A stretch of 32,986 bases of DNA from Prevotellaceae bacterium (GCA_031280885.1 JAITGD010000100.1:1-32986), one strand, 5' to 3'. Counted from the stretch's first letter, positions 1-8,314 are shown. Notes: generated by a model from the sequence alone, not told the origin. A program made the numbers and translations.

Positions 1-79
1 AAAGACCTTCGATTATCTTCGCCTGCGGCAAACTGTGAAAAACCATCAAAACCGAAGTTTTACTATCATACATAATCAT
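1..79 (-). CDS. Possible 5' end of a leftward gene, cut by the window edge
   Basis: On the minus strand an ATG at 79 opens 26 codons that run off the left edge without a stop (protein begins MIMYDSKTSVLMVFHS). A TACCTTTG box, the Bacteroidota -7 consensus, lies 47-54 nt upstream at 126-133 on the same strand. The fragment is too short to assign to a family. It could also be a chance open frame; the promoter-like box is the main reason to keep it. Confidence 0.35.
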   Translation of the reverse strand, partial: MIMYDSKTSVLMVFHSLPQAKIIEGL

Positions 80-125
80 TGTTTTACATTAACCGTTAAT
101 CAAAAACAGCAAAACTTATCGGCAT

Positions 126-133
126 CAAAGGTA
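126..133 (-). promoter_or_regulatory. Candidate -7 box TACCTTTG for the leftward edge gene
   Basis: Exact match to the Bacteroidota -7 consensus TAnnTTTG on the minus strand. No clear TTTG -33 box was found at the usual distance. Confidence 0.35.
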
Positions 134-150
134 GTAAAAATTATGAATTG

Positions 151-420
151 ATGAATCAGGATTGCAGGAACCAAGAACCAGGACGCTACGCAGTCAATTA
201 AGAATTAAGAATTAAGAGAGCTACGCAGTCTGGAATCTATTTCATTTCTTTGTGTAAAAAATCTTACACGAAGTTCCACGAAGAAGGTACGAAGTTCCAC
301 GAAGACTATTTCACCAAACCAAACTGCGTAGCTCTCTTAATTCTTAATTCTTAATTTTTAATTCTTAATTGCCTGCGTAGCGTCTTGGCTCTTGGTTCTT
401 GAAATCTTGCAATCCTGAAT
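151..420. repeat. Large imperfect inverted repeat (foldback element)
   Basis: The left arm at about 151-229 and the right arm at about 323-420 are near-complete reverse complements. They share, in order, AATCAGGATTGCA, AACCAAGA, GACGCTACGCAG, multiple AATTAAGA units and GAGAGCTACGCAGT. The right arm has extra AATTAAGA-type units and a few inserted bases. The 93-bp centre contains a direct repeat of CGAAGTTCCACGAAGA at 269-284 and 290-305. No ORF of note lies inside. It resembles a non-autonomous foldback or MITE-like element, but no target-site duplication could be identified. Confidence 0.7.
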
Positions 421-435
421 CCCGATAATTTTTCT

Positions 436-443
436 TATCTTTG
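436..443 (+). promoter_or_regulatory. Candidate -7 box TATCTTTG upstream of the 507 gene
   Basis: TATCTTTG followed by CA matches the Bacteroidota -7 element and lies 63 nt before the ATG at 507, just outside the foldback element. A -33 TTTG is not evident. Confidence 0.45.
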
Positions 444-506
444 CAGCCTTCGTGCCATGTTTTATAAACGGGGACGAAGGTTGTTTTTCATCAAAAGTGC
501 AAGATT

Positions 507-920
507 ATGACCAACAAAGAACAACTGACGGCTTATGCAATTAAAATGTCCCGAAGAGGCGACAGGCTCAGGGATATAGCGAACTATTTGGATAGACAGG
601 GCGCAGATAATCAGCTCAAAAGTGAAATAATTACCGAGATTGAAGAATTTGCAAAAGCAGAAAAACAGGCAAAAGAATCACAAAGCAAATCTAATAAAAC
701 ATTGATTTGGAAAGTGATAATCATAATCGGGATTTTGCTTCTTGGACTTGCCCTCTTGCTTCCGGACAGCAAAATAATGATACTCTTGTATTGGTCGATA
801 ATCTCAATATCTATTGGCCTGTATTTTAGAGTAAAACAGATACGTAGTAAAGATCGGACGCGGCGAGAGCGTCTGGATGAAAATAAACAAAGATTTTTAA
901 AAAGGAGATTAGTAAAATGA
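507..920 (+). CDS. Small two-helix membrane protein coupled to a KamA-like gene
   Basis: 137 residues of unrecognised family. Residues 1-60 are charged and helical, with a pattern of short helices (RRGDRLRDIANYLDRQG) that resembles small helical or HTH-like domains but cannot be assigned. Two hydrophobic segments at about 66-86 and 89-107 predict a membrane hairpin, and the tail (108-137) is very basic. The stop codon overlaps the next gene's start as ATGA (917-920), so translation is probably coupled and the two products are likely needed together. One guess is a membrane anchor or accessory factor for the radical SAM protein; nothing in the sequence proves it. Confidence 0.75.
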   Translation: MTNKEQLTAYAIKMSRRGDRLRDIANYLDRQGADNQLKSEIITEIEEFAKAEKQAKESQSKSNKTLIWKVIIIIGILLLGLALLLPDSKIMILLYWSIISISIGLYFRVKQIRSKDRTRRERLDENKQRFLKRRLVK

Positions 921-2242
921 AAAAGTATCAATCATACACTCTGCTAAATTACAGAAAGATACCGCAATGTTCGCGGCTTTCGAAAGATCACATCGAAGCG
1001 CTGGAAACGGTCGGGCGCGTTTTGCCCTTCAAAACAAACAATTACGTAACCGATGAACTGATAAATTGGGACAAGGTGCCGGATGATCCGATGTTTACGC
1101 TGAATTTCCCGCGTCGCGAAATGCTTGTACCTGAATATTATGAAGCCCTCAGATCGGTAATCGAAAAAAACGACGACAGGGCAACGGAGGAAACTATCGA
1201 GAGGATACGGATGGCGCTGAATCCAAACCCTTCGGGACAGGAACACAACGTGCCGGAAATGAACGGAATAAAACTCGACGGGCTGCAACATAAATATCGA
1301 GAAACGGTTTTGCTTTTCCCGCGACACGGCCAAACTTGCCATGCTTACTGCACTTTCTGTTTTCGATGGCCGCAATTTTCTAATCTCAAAAACAAAAAGT
1401 TCTCGATGAGGCAGAACATGAACGCTTATCTGACTTATATTAAGGCTCATCCCAAAGTTACCGACGTGCTTCTGACGGGAGGAGACCCTATGACAATGAC
1501 TGCCGGACTGTTACGCGAATATATCGAACCTTTGCTGAAACCCGATATGCGACAGATACGAAATATACGCATCGGAACTAAAGCGCTGGCTTACTGGCCA
1601 TACAGATTCACGACAGATAAAGACGCCGACGAAATATTGCGACTTTTCGACGAGGTAGCGCGGGTGGGAAAACATCTTGCCATAATGGGACATTTCAACC
1701 ACCCGGCGGAACTTTTGACCGAATCCGTGAAAAACGCTATACAACGAATCAGAAACACTGGTACTCAAATACGTACACAATCGCCGCTGCTGAAACACAT
1801 CAACGATAATCCCGACGTTTGGGCTGAAATGTGGAAAACACAAGTGAGTCTCGGATGCATACCATATTACATGTTTGTGGCGAGAGACACCGGCGCAAAA
1901 CATTTTTTTGAAATACCGCTGGCGCTCGGACAGAGAATATTCCGAAAAGCATATCAGAAAGTTAGCGGAATTTGCCGCACAGTACGCGGACCAAGCATGA
2001 GCGCGCACGCCGGAAAAATACAAATTCTCGGAGTAGGAGAAGCTGAAGGCAAGGTCTTTGTAATGAGATTTTTACAAGGAAGAAATCCCGATTGGGTAGG
2101 ACGACCATTCTTTGCAAAATACGACCCGAAAGCAACCTGGTTCGACCAGCTGCATCCGGCTTTCGGCGAAAAAGAATTCTTCTTTGAAAGCGAGCTTAAC
2201 GATTACCTGCGCGAGACCCTCGAAAGGCACCGCGAATTTTAA
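917..2242 (+). CDS. KamA-family radical SAM protein (lysine 2,3-aminomutase-like)
   Basis: 441 residues. The radical SAM cluster motif is CHAYCTFC, with C141, C145 and C148 in the CxxxCxxC spacing that binds the 4Fe-4S cluster and S-adenosylmethionine. LLTGGDPM at about 185-192 is the glycine-rich SAM-binding strand seen in KamA and EpmB proteins. Lysine 2,3-aminomutases use PLP bound to a lysine in a PGGGGK motif; here the nearest candidate is K367 in SAHAGK, so the PLP site is degenerate or different. The long N-terminal region (1-135) and the extended C-terminus also differ from classic KamA. The substrate is therefore uncertain and the enzyme should not be called a lysine 2,3-aminomutase outright. 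It overlaps the upstream membrane-protein gene by 4 nt. Confidence 0.85.
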   Translation: MKKYQSYTLLNYRKIPQCSRLSKDHIEALETVGRVLPFKTNNYVTDELINWDKVPDDPMFTLNFPRREMLVPEYYEALRSVIEKNDDRATEETIERIRMALNPNPSGQEHNVPEMNGIKLDGLQHKYRETVLLFPRHGQTCHAYCTFCFRWPQFSNLKNKKFSMRQNMNAYLTYIKAHPKVTDVLLTGGDPMTMTAGLLREYIEPLLKPDMRQIRNIRIGTKALAYWPYRFTTDKDADEILRLFDEVARVGKHLAIMGHFNHPAELLTESVKNAIQRIRNTGTQIRTQSPLLKHINDNPDVWAEMWKTQVSLGCIPYYMFVARDTGAKHFFEIPLALGQRIFRKAYQKVSGICRTVRGPSMSAHAGKIQILGVGEAEGKVFVMRFLQGRNPDWVGRPFFAKYDPKATWFDQLHPAFGEKEFFFESELNDYLRETLERHREF

Positions 2243-2342
2243 ATCCGAAGAAAAATTTATGCTCAAATAGATTTAATGCTTAACTTTAAGGCGCTAAATT
2301 TATCTTTTTTTCGAGATAAATAGCTGAAAATTAAATTATTGG

Positions 2343-3884
2343 ATGTTTAGAAACATTAAAAAAATCAGGTCGGCGCTGATTTCTGTATATCACAAGGACA
2401 AACTTTCCGACGTCGTCCGACTGCTTTCCGATTCGGGAGTGAGCATTTATTCAACCGGCGGAACTTTCGAGTTTTTAAAAGAAAACGGATTCGAAGCAAA
2501 AGCTGTCGAAGAACTTACAGGCTACCCTTCTATACTTGGAGGGCGAGTGAAAACCTTGCATCCCAAAATATTCGGCGGAATATTGGCTCGGCGAGACAAT
2601 GAGGACGACATTCGACAACTTGAACAATACGAAATTCCTCCTTTTGATTTGATAATAATCGACTTGTATCCCTTCGAGGAAACCGTTGCATCCAAAGCAG
2701 GACACGACGAAATAATAGAAAAAATCGACATCGGAGGAATATCGCTGATACGAGCAGCGGCCAAAAATTTCAAAGACGTCCTGATTGTTTCCTCGCGCAA
2801 ACAGTACGGCGAATTGCAGTCCTTGCTCGAAAACAAAGAAGGTGAGACAGATATCGACGATAGAAGACGATTTGCCGAAAAAGCTTTCCAAAATACCATG
2901 CTCTACGATGCAAGCATTTTCAAATATTTCAACGAAACGGCGCATAGCACAGACGTACAGGTGATTGAAGAAATGTCGTCCTCGCCGGCTCACGAGTTAC
3001 GTTACGGCGAAAACCCTCATCAAAAGGGAGTTTTCTTTGGAAATCTGTACGAAATTTTCACTCAACTTCATGGTAAAGAAATATCGTACAACAATTTGCT
3101 CGACATCGACGCAGCTCTGCGCCTGATAAACGATTTCGACGAAGCTACCTTTGCTGTGATAAAACACAATAACGCTTGCGGTTGCGCTTCCGACGCCGAC
3201 ACGGTCGAAGCATGGCGAAAAGCTTTGGCCGGAGATCCGGTCTCGGCTTTTGGAGGAATAATCGTTACGAACCGCGAAATCGATAAGGCCTGCGCCGACG
3301 AAATAAACAAAATATTTTTTGAAGTCATACTCGCTCCGCAGTATTCCGAAGAAGCTTTGCAGATTTTGAAATCGAAGAAAAACAGAATCATCCTCGAAAC
3401 AAAAAAATGCGAAACAGCTGTACGTCAATATCGTTCACTGCTCAACGGACTGCTGGTGCAGGACGCCGATTCGCTTACAGAAACAGCAAAACATCTAAAG
3501 ACTGTTACGCAAAAATCGCCAACAGAAAAGGAAGTAGCTGATTTACTGTTTGCTAATAAAATCGTCAAACATTCAAAATCCAACGCCATCGTTCTGGCTA
3601 AGGACGGGCAGTTGCTGGCAAGCGGCGTGGGACAAACTTCGCGAGTGGATGCGCTGAAACAGGCCATCGAAAAGGCAAAAAATTTCGGCTTTTCTCTGTC
3701 GGGAGCGGTTATGGCTTCCGATGCTTTTTTTCCTTTTTCCGATTGCGTCGAAATCGCTTTCGGCGAGGGCATAACGGCGGTCGTTCAGCCGGGAGGCTCG
3801 CAACGCGACAACGAATCAATAGATTATTGTAACAAAGTAGGTATGACAATGATTTTCACCGGATTCAGACATTTTAAACATTGA
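2343..3884 (+). CDS. purH: Bifunctional AICAR formyltransferase/IMP cyclohydrolase PurH
   Basis: 513 residues, normal for PurH, catalysing the last two steps of de novo IMP synthesis in the cytoplasm. The N-terminal MGS-like cyclohydrolase domain (about 8-130) shows SVYHKDK, YSTGGT and GGRVKTLHPK. The C-terminal transformylase domain shows LRYGENPHQ at about 219-227 and the KHNNACG motif with catalytic K274 and H275. It ends with SDAFFPFSDCVE and QPGGSQRDNE, typical of the family. A short imperfect hairpin (about 2293-2323) lies in the leader. It is followed 56 nt later by mreB, an order seen in many Bacteroidota. Confidence 0.97.
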   Translation: MFRNIKKIRSALISVYHKDKLSDVVRLLSDSGVSIYSTGGTFEFLKENGFEAKAVEELTGYPSILGGRVKTLHPKIFGGILARRDNEDDIRQLEQYEIPPFDLIIIDLYPFEETVASKAGHDEIIEKIDIGGISLIRAAAKNFKDVLIVSSRKQYGELQSLLENKEGETDIDDRRRFAEKAFQNTMLYDASIFKYFNETAHSTDVQVIEEMSSSPAHELRYGENPHQKGVFFGNLYEIFTQLHGKEISYNNLLDIDAALRLINDFDEATFAVIKHNNACGCASDADTVEAWRKALAGDPVSAFGGIIVTNREIDKACADEINKIFFEVILAPQYSEEALQILKSKKNRIILETKKCETAVRQYRSLLNGLLVQDADSLTETAKHLKTVTQKSPTEKEVADLLFANKIVKHSKSNAIVLAKDGQLLASGVGQTSRVDALKQAIEKAKNFGFSLSGAVMASDAFFPFSDCVEIAFGEGITAVVQPGGSQRDNESIDYCNKVGMTMIFTGFRHFKH

Positions 3885-3940
3885 TTGGGAATCAAGAATC
3901 AGGATACTAATTAAGAATAAATTTCAACCGAGAATAATAT
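3885..3940. repeat. Short copy of the dispersed AATCAAGAATCAGGAT / AATTAAGAAT repeat
   Basis: The purH-mreB spacer contains AATCAAGAATCAGGAT followed by AATTAAGAATAA. These are the same words, in the same order, as the left arm of the foldback element at 151-229, so this looks like a degenerate member of the same intergenic family. Confidence 0.45.
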
Positions 3941-4963
3941 ATGGCATTTTCATTTTTAACTCAGGAGCTTGCGATGGACCTGGGTACGGCAAACACAATC
4001 ATCATTCAAAACGACAAGATAGTGGTGGACGAACCGTCCATAGTGGCTATCGACAGAAACACAGGCAAAACGATTGCTATTGGCGAAACAGCCAGGCAAA
4101 TGCACGGTAAAACGCACGAGAATATAAAAACGGTGCGTCCTCTGCGCGACGGAGTTATAGCCGATTTCGAGGCAGCCGAGCAGATGATACGCGGGATGAT
4201 AAAGATGATCAACCCGAAAGGCCGCTGGTTTACACCTTCATTACGGATGGTGGTGTGTATCCCTTCGGGAAGCACCGAAGTAGAAGTGCGCGCAGTACGC
4301 GACTCGGCCGAACATGCCGGCAGCAGAGAGGTTTACCTTATCCACGAACCGATGGCCGCCGCGCTTGGAATAGGTATCGACGTAGAAGCGCCTAACGGTA
4401 ATATGGTGGTGGACATAGGCGGTGGCACTACCGAAATAGCTGTCGTGGCGCTGGGTGGGATAGTTTGTAATATGAGTATTCGCGTGGCTGGCGACGATTT
4501 TACCGGCGATATTCAACAGTATATGCGTCAGCAACATAATATCAAAATAGGTGAACGTACTGCCGAAGATATCAAAATAAAAGTAGGCTCGGCTTTGACT
4601 CTCTTAGATGTTCCGCCTGAGGACTTTACCGTTCGCGGACCCAATCTGATGACCGCCTTGCCGGTGGAAATTCCTGTAAATTATCAGGAAATAGCTCATT
4701 GCCTCGACAAGTCGCTGATGAAAGTCGAAGCAGCTGTGATGGACGTACTTGAACAAACGCCGCCCGAATTGTATGCCGACATCGTGCAAAACGGAATTTA
4801 CCTCACCGGAGGAGGCGCCTTGCTACGCGGTCTGGATCAACGTCTTACCGACAAATTGAACATACAAGTAAACGTAGCCGAATATCCATTGCACGCCGTA
4901 GCTCGCGGAACAGGTATAGGACTGAAAAACATCGGAAAAGGAGTACCGTATCTGTTTCGATAG
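3941..4963 (+). CDS. mreB: Rod-shape-determining actin-like protein MreB
   Basis: 340 residues, full length. MreB is a bacterial actin that polymerises with ATP under the inner membrane and positions the elongation machinery. The phosphate-1 motif DLGTANT is at 13-19, the phosphate-2 motif VVDIGGGTTEIAVV at about 156-169, the adenosine motif YLTGGGALLRGLD at about 287-299, and IHEPMAAALGIGIDV in between. In Bacteroidota mreB is usually followed by mreC, mreD, a PBP2 gene and rodA; here the next gene is a convergent NfeD-like gene, so mreB ends the run. Confidence 0.96.
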   Translation: MAFSFLTQELAMDLGTANTIIIQNDKIVVDEPSIVAIDRNTGKTIAIGETARQMHGKTHENIKTVRPLRDGVIADFEAAEQMIRGMIKMINPKGRWFTPSLRMVVCIPSGSTEVEVRAVRDSAEHAGSREVYLIHEPMAAALGIGIDVEAPNGNMVVDIGGGTTEIAVVALGGIVCNMSIRVAGDDFTGDIQQYMRQQHNIKIGERTAEDIKIKVGSALTLLDVPPEDFTVRGPNLMTALPVEIPVNYQEIAHCLDKSLMKVEAAVMDVLEQTPPELYADIVQNGIYLTGGGALLRGLDQRLTDKLNIQVNVAEYPLHAVARGTGIGLKNIGKGVPYLFR

Positions 4964-5027
4964 TCCTGGCTCTTGACTCCTGTAATCTTGGCTCTTGATT
5001 CCTGTAATCATGGCTCTTGATAGCCAT
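4964..5027. repeat. Three tandem copies of a 22-bp TCTTGGCTCTTGATTCCTG-type repeat
   Basis: The spacer between the convergent mreB and NfeD-like genes consists almost entirely of TCCTGGCTCTTGACTCCTG, TCTTGGCTCTTGATTCCTG and TCATGGCTCTTGATAGCC, spaced at 22 bp. Related words occur at 380-420 and 23675-23710. It has no hairpin plus T-run, so it is not an obvious intrinsic terminator. Confidence 0.6.
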
Positions 5028-5597
5028 TTACGCCCGTTCGACCAGCAGCAAATTTCCGTTGATGATTGATTTGACCACTATGGGTTCGCCCGTTTTCAGG
5101 TGTTCGCCTTCGGTCATCGCATCATATTCGCGCACAGCGCCTTTCACGGCAATTTGTACCTTGCCGGCTCTGCTTTTATGCTCGGATATAGGCACATAAA
5201 CGATTCCGGTAAGTCCCAAAGTATCTTTGGATTCGATGTTACCGCTGGATTCCAGCTTGCTCATAAAATACAACAACAGCATCACCGCAGCGGCCAGAAC
5301 AATCCCTCCCAAAGTCGAAAGGATGATAATCAACGGTTTACTTTCAACGTTGCCGTAGAGCGATATACCTGTCCAACTGAAACCCAGCATGAAATTTATC
5401 AAGCTACGGATAGTAAACAGCTGAAATGGAGTAGGATCACCTTCACTACCGCCGTGTACGTCGGCCTGCACACCGTCGTGCGCATCCATTCCGATGAATG
5501 TCAGTATGGATTGTATGATGAAAATCAACGAAGAAGGAATGGCGATAGCCCACAAAATCTTCTCAAACGAATCTAATGAAATCCAAAATTCTATCAT
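5028..5597 (-). CDS. NfeD-like membrane protein (OB-fold C-terminus)
   Basis: 189 residues. Three hydrophobic segments at about 14-36, 60-82 and 87-113 are followed by a soluble beta-rich domain (about 118-189: LGLTGIVYVPISE, GKVQIAVKGAVREYDA, EPIVVKSI, LLLVERA) that fits the NfeD OB-fold. The length and plan match short NfeD proteins such as B. subtilis YuaF, which lack the ClpP-like protease domain and work with flotillin-like proteins in membrane organisation. No flotillin gene is in the window. A TAAATTTG -7 box lies 34-41 nt upstream (5631-5638). It converges on mreB. Confidence 0.75.
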   Translation of the reverse strand: MIEFWISLDSFEKILWAIAIPSSLIFIIQSILTFIGMDAHDGVQADVHGGSEGDPTPFQLFTIRSLINFMLGFSWTGISLYGNVESKPLIIILSTLGGIVLAAAVMLLLYFMSKLESSGNIESKDTLGLTGIVYVPISEHKSRAGKVQIAVKGAVREYDAMTEGEHLKTGEPIVVKSIINGNLLLVERA

Positions 5598-5630
5598 GAT
5601 AAAACAGTTTTACATTTATAAATTAATGCA

Positions 5631-5638
5631 CAAATTTA
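5631..5638 (-). promoter_or_regulatory. Candidate -7 box TAAATTTG for the NfeD-like gene
   Basis: Matches TAnnTTTG on the minus strand, 34-41 nt before the ATG at 5597, inside the divergent promoter region shared with the DUF4180 gene. Confidence 0.4.
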
Positions 5639-5688
5639 GTAATTTAATTTGGCATTGAAACAGGCAGCTCCGATTTCGGGGAAATGCT

Positions 5689-5696
5689 TACCTTTG
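5689..5696 (+). promoter_or_regulatory. Candidate -7 box TACCTTTG for the DUF4180 gene
   Basis: TACCTTTG followed by CG, 34 nt before the ATG at 5730. Consensus -7 element; a -33 box is not clear. Confidence 0.45.
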
Positions 5697-5729
5697 CGAA
5701 AATTTTTTATGGAATAAACGATTGTATTT

Positions 5730-6068
5730 ATGGAAACAAAGTTTCACGGACGAGGTATAGTTGAAATAATTGACGACAATCTTCTTATCAAAGAAGCTGA
5801 CGATATGTTCACTTTATTCTGGATAAACGATTGCTCGACTATACTGCTTAGAAAAGAACACTTTGTGGACGATTTTTTTAATTTATCCACAGGAATTGCA
5901 GGCGAAATCCTGCAAAAATTTTCTACTTATAGGATGAGGATGGCAATTATTGGCGATTTTGAGAACATAAAGAGCAAAGCCTTAAATGATTTCATCTACG
6001 AAAGCAATAAAACTCGACGGATACTATTTGTGAAAACATTGGAAGATGCTCTGAAAATATTTGAATAA
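5730..6068 (+). CDS. DUF4180 domain protein
   Basis: 112 residues, the whole length of a DUF4180 domain. Conserved segments visible are the middle block DDFFNLSTGIAGEILQKFS, then MRMAIIGDF and DFIYESNKTRR, ending in a short FVKTLEDALKIFE segment. The biochemical function of DUF4180 is not established; the alternating hydrophobic strands and helices suggest a small alpha/beta sensor or regulatory fold. It has its own promoter-like box and sits 58 nt before the GH76 gene. The family assignment rests on remembered motifs. Confidence 0.8.
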   Translation: METKFHGRGIVEIIDDNLLIKEADDMFTLFWINDCSTILLRKEHFVDDFFNLSTGIAGEILQKFSTYRMRMAIIGDFENIKSKALNDFIYESNKTRRILFVKTLEDALKIFE

Positions 6069-6126
6069 CAGCGTGTAGACCTTTAATTCTTTTTTTATTA
6101 TGTTTGCAGAATTAAAATATTTATGT

Positions 6127-7317
6127 ATGAAACACATCGGCAGATATCTAATTGTCTTATTGACCTTTGAAATATTCGACATACAGGTCGGATGGGCGCA
6201 AACCAATGAAAACCTGGCACGTGCACAGCAGATACTGAATAAGATTTATGAATGTTACGGAGAACAAAACTCAGGATTATTGTACGAAAATTATCCTTTA
6301 GATACAAGTTATACAGCGAGTTATTTAGCAAGCGCTGATACCGGACCCAAGAAACGATTTGCATATTTATGGCCATTTTCCGGTACTTTTTCGGGCATTA
6401 ACGCCATGTTAAAAACCTCGAAAGAGGATCAGTATCTTAATATACTGAAAGAGCGGACTTTGCCAGCTCTGCAACGATATTATGACGATTCGCGTCGTCC
6501 GCCTTCTTACGCCTCATATCTGAGCGAAGCGGGCTTGTCAGACCGTTTTTACGACGATAATGTCTGGCTTGGAATTGATTTTATCGAATTGTATCTGCAA
6601 ACAAACGATAAAACGTATTTGCATAAAGCAGAGGAGATTTGGAGCTTTATACTCAGCGGAATCGACAACAAATTGGGGGGAGGTATTTATTGGTGTGAGC
6701 AGAAAAAACGCTCAAAAAACACCTGCTCAAACGCTCCGGCTTCCGTCCTGGCTTTTAAGCTCTTTCAAGCTACTGATGACAGTCTTTACTTTAAAACCGG
6801 ATTGGAACTTTACGAATGGACTCAGAAAAACCTGCAAGATCCTGTGGATAAATTATATTGGGATAATATAGCCTTGTCGGGAAAAATCAACAAAGCTAAA
6901 TATCCGTACAATAGCGGACAAATGTTACAAAGCGCCTCGCTCCTATACAAATTAACCGGAAATCAAAACTATCTATCCGAGGCGCAAGCACTTGCAGAGG
7001 CTTGTGTTAGTCGCTTCACAGAAGAGCACGTCGATAGCAACGGACAGATCTTCAGGCTCGTGAAGCCTGGAAATGTCTGGTTCGTAGCCATCATGATGCG
7101 TGGCTTTACAGAATTGTATCATATAGATGCTAACATACAGCACCTGAGAATATTCCATAGCAGTTTGAATTACGCATGGACTCATGCTCGCGACGAAAAC
7201 AGCCTCTTCGACGAAAATTGGACTGGGCTGACTAACAAGAAAATCAAATGGCTGCTCAATCAGGCCGCCTTCCTCGAAATGTACGCATCAATAGCCTCTA
7301 TATTTGTCAGTAACTAA
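6127..7317 (+). CDS. Secreted GH76-family alpha-1,6-mannanase-like glycosidase
   Basis: 396 residues from the chosen start at 6127, where an N-terminal signal peptide (MKHIGRYLIVLLTFEIF, cleavage probably after GWAQ) begins at once; an upstream in-frame ATG at 6100 would add nine residues before it. The body is an (alpha/alpha) barrel-type protein. RFYDDNVWLGIDF at about 140-152 carries the paired aspartates (D143-D144) that form the GH76 catalytic dyad. GGGIYWCEQ, YPYNSGQM and NENWTG-like blocks (FDENWTG) are also typical. GH76 enzymes cleave alpha-1,6-mannan backbones of fungal or bacterial glycans. No SusC/SusD pair flanks it, so it is not in a classic utilisation locus. Confidence 0.85.
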   Translation: MKHIGRYLIVLLTFEIFDIQVGWAQTNENLARAQQILNKIYECYGEQNSGLLYENYPLDTSYTASYLASADTGPKKRFAYLWPFSGTFSGINAMLKTSKEDQYLNILKERTLPALQRYYDDSRRPPSYASYLSEAGLSDRFYDDNVWLGIDFIELYLQTNDKTYLHKAEEIWSFILSGIDNKLGGGIYWCEQKKRSKNTCSNAPASVLAFKLFQATDDSLYFKTGLELYEWTQKNLQDPVDKLYWDNIALSGKINKAKYPYNSGQMLQSASLLYKLTGNQNYLSEAQALAEACVSRFTEEHVDSNGQIFRLVKPGNVWFVAIMMRGFTELYHIDANIQHLRIFHSSLNYAWTHARDENSLFDENWTGLTNKKIKWLLNQAAFLEMYASIASIFVSN

Positions 7318-7342
7318 ATACTATAGCACATACTAAAAGTAT

Positions 7343-8314
7343 ATGAAACCTTACATCACTACGGCAATTGTCGTCTTAGCTGCTCTTGCCTGGCTCTTAT
7401 TCTCGCGGATGGAGATATTCAACTCCGATAGACACTTTGCTGTGGATGAGCCAGATGCCATCACTCGTATCGAACTAAGTTCAGCCGAAAAACGAACTGT
7501 CCTCAGTAAGTCTAACAATCAATGGAGGATATACGACGAAAAGGCTAATCAGCTTGCAGTAAAGACCTTGCTGCGTATCATAACAGACATCAACGTGGAA
7601 TACCCTATGCCTAAAGTCCATGAAAATCAATTGCTCGAACTGAATACCGACGAAAAAAGCTTGCATATACTGATATACGAAGGCGATAATTGCATACGAA
7701 ACTGCCACCTAATGTTCACCGAATCTTCGGGTTGCATTGGATTGATAGACGGCAGCAAACAAGTTTATTGCCTGAAAGTACCCGGTATCGACGACAATTC
7801 CCTCTCCGAATGTCTAAGCCCTGAACCTCTGTATTGGCTACGAAACCAGCTCTTCGATATCCATCCTAATCAAATTCTGTCGATTACGCTTACCAACAAC
7901 GAACACCGAGAGGAATCTTTCTCGATAACCTGCTCCGACTCTGCTGTTATCATCACCGACTTCAATGGAAATCAACTCCCAATGAATAAGGACGACGCCG
8001 ACAAATACCTCTCTTACTTTATGAACGTTAGCTTCGAGAAATACATCGACGCCGCTAATCTATCCAAAGAAAAACTGCAGCAAATAATCCAATCGGAACC
8101 ATCTCACATTCTTACCCTCGAAACTGCCGACGGAAAACTCAGCTACAAAGCTACATACATAACCGAACCCGACAAAATAGACGAATACGGACAAGCACTA
8201 ATCTACAACCGTAACTGCTTCTACCTGATGCTTCCAGACGGAAAACTTGCGCAAGCAAAGTGGATCAGCTTCGACATCCTGTTCAAAAAACCAACGCAAT
8301 CGAACCCTTATTAA
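7343..8314 (+). CDS. DUF4340-like membrane-anchored protein
   Basis: 323 residues. One N-terminal hydrophobic segment (about 5-20) anchors an extracytoplasmic domain. The order HFAVDEPDAITRIELS, WRIYDE, then a helix and INVEYPMPKV, then YCLKVPGID and WLRNQLFDI matches the DUF4340 pattern (substrate-independent beta-sandwich units found in Bacteroidota and near gliding-type ABC systems). Function is unknown. It begins 25 nt after the GH76 gene and ends 17 nt before the sigma-54 activator, so the three are probably cotranscribed. Confidence 0.7.
   Translation: MKPYITTAIVVLAALAWLLFSRMEIFNSDRHFAVDEPDAITRIELSSAEKRTVLSKSNNQWRIYDEKANQLAVKTLLRIITDINVEYPMPKVHENQLLELNTDEKSLHILIYEGDNCIRNCHLMFTESSGCIGLIDGSKQVYCLKVPGIDDNSLSECLSPEPLYWLRNQLFDIHPNQILSITLTNNEHREESFSITCSDSAVIITDFNGNQLPMNKDDADKYLSYFMNVSFEKYIDAANLSKEKLQQIIQSEPSHILTLETADGKLSYKATYITEPDKIDEYGQALIYNRNCFYLMLPDGKLAQAKWISFDILFKKPTQSNPY

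Noticed and set aside
944-1450. Long minus-strand frames opposite the radical SAM and purH genes
   Set aside because: They lie wholly inside genes with clear family motifs on the other strand and show no protein-like features.
2293-2323. Riboswitch upstream of purH
   Set aside because: Only one short, bulged AT-rich hairpin is visible in a leader under 100 nt; no purine or PRPP aptamer features.
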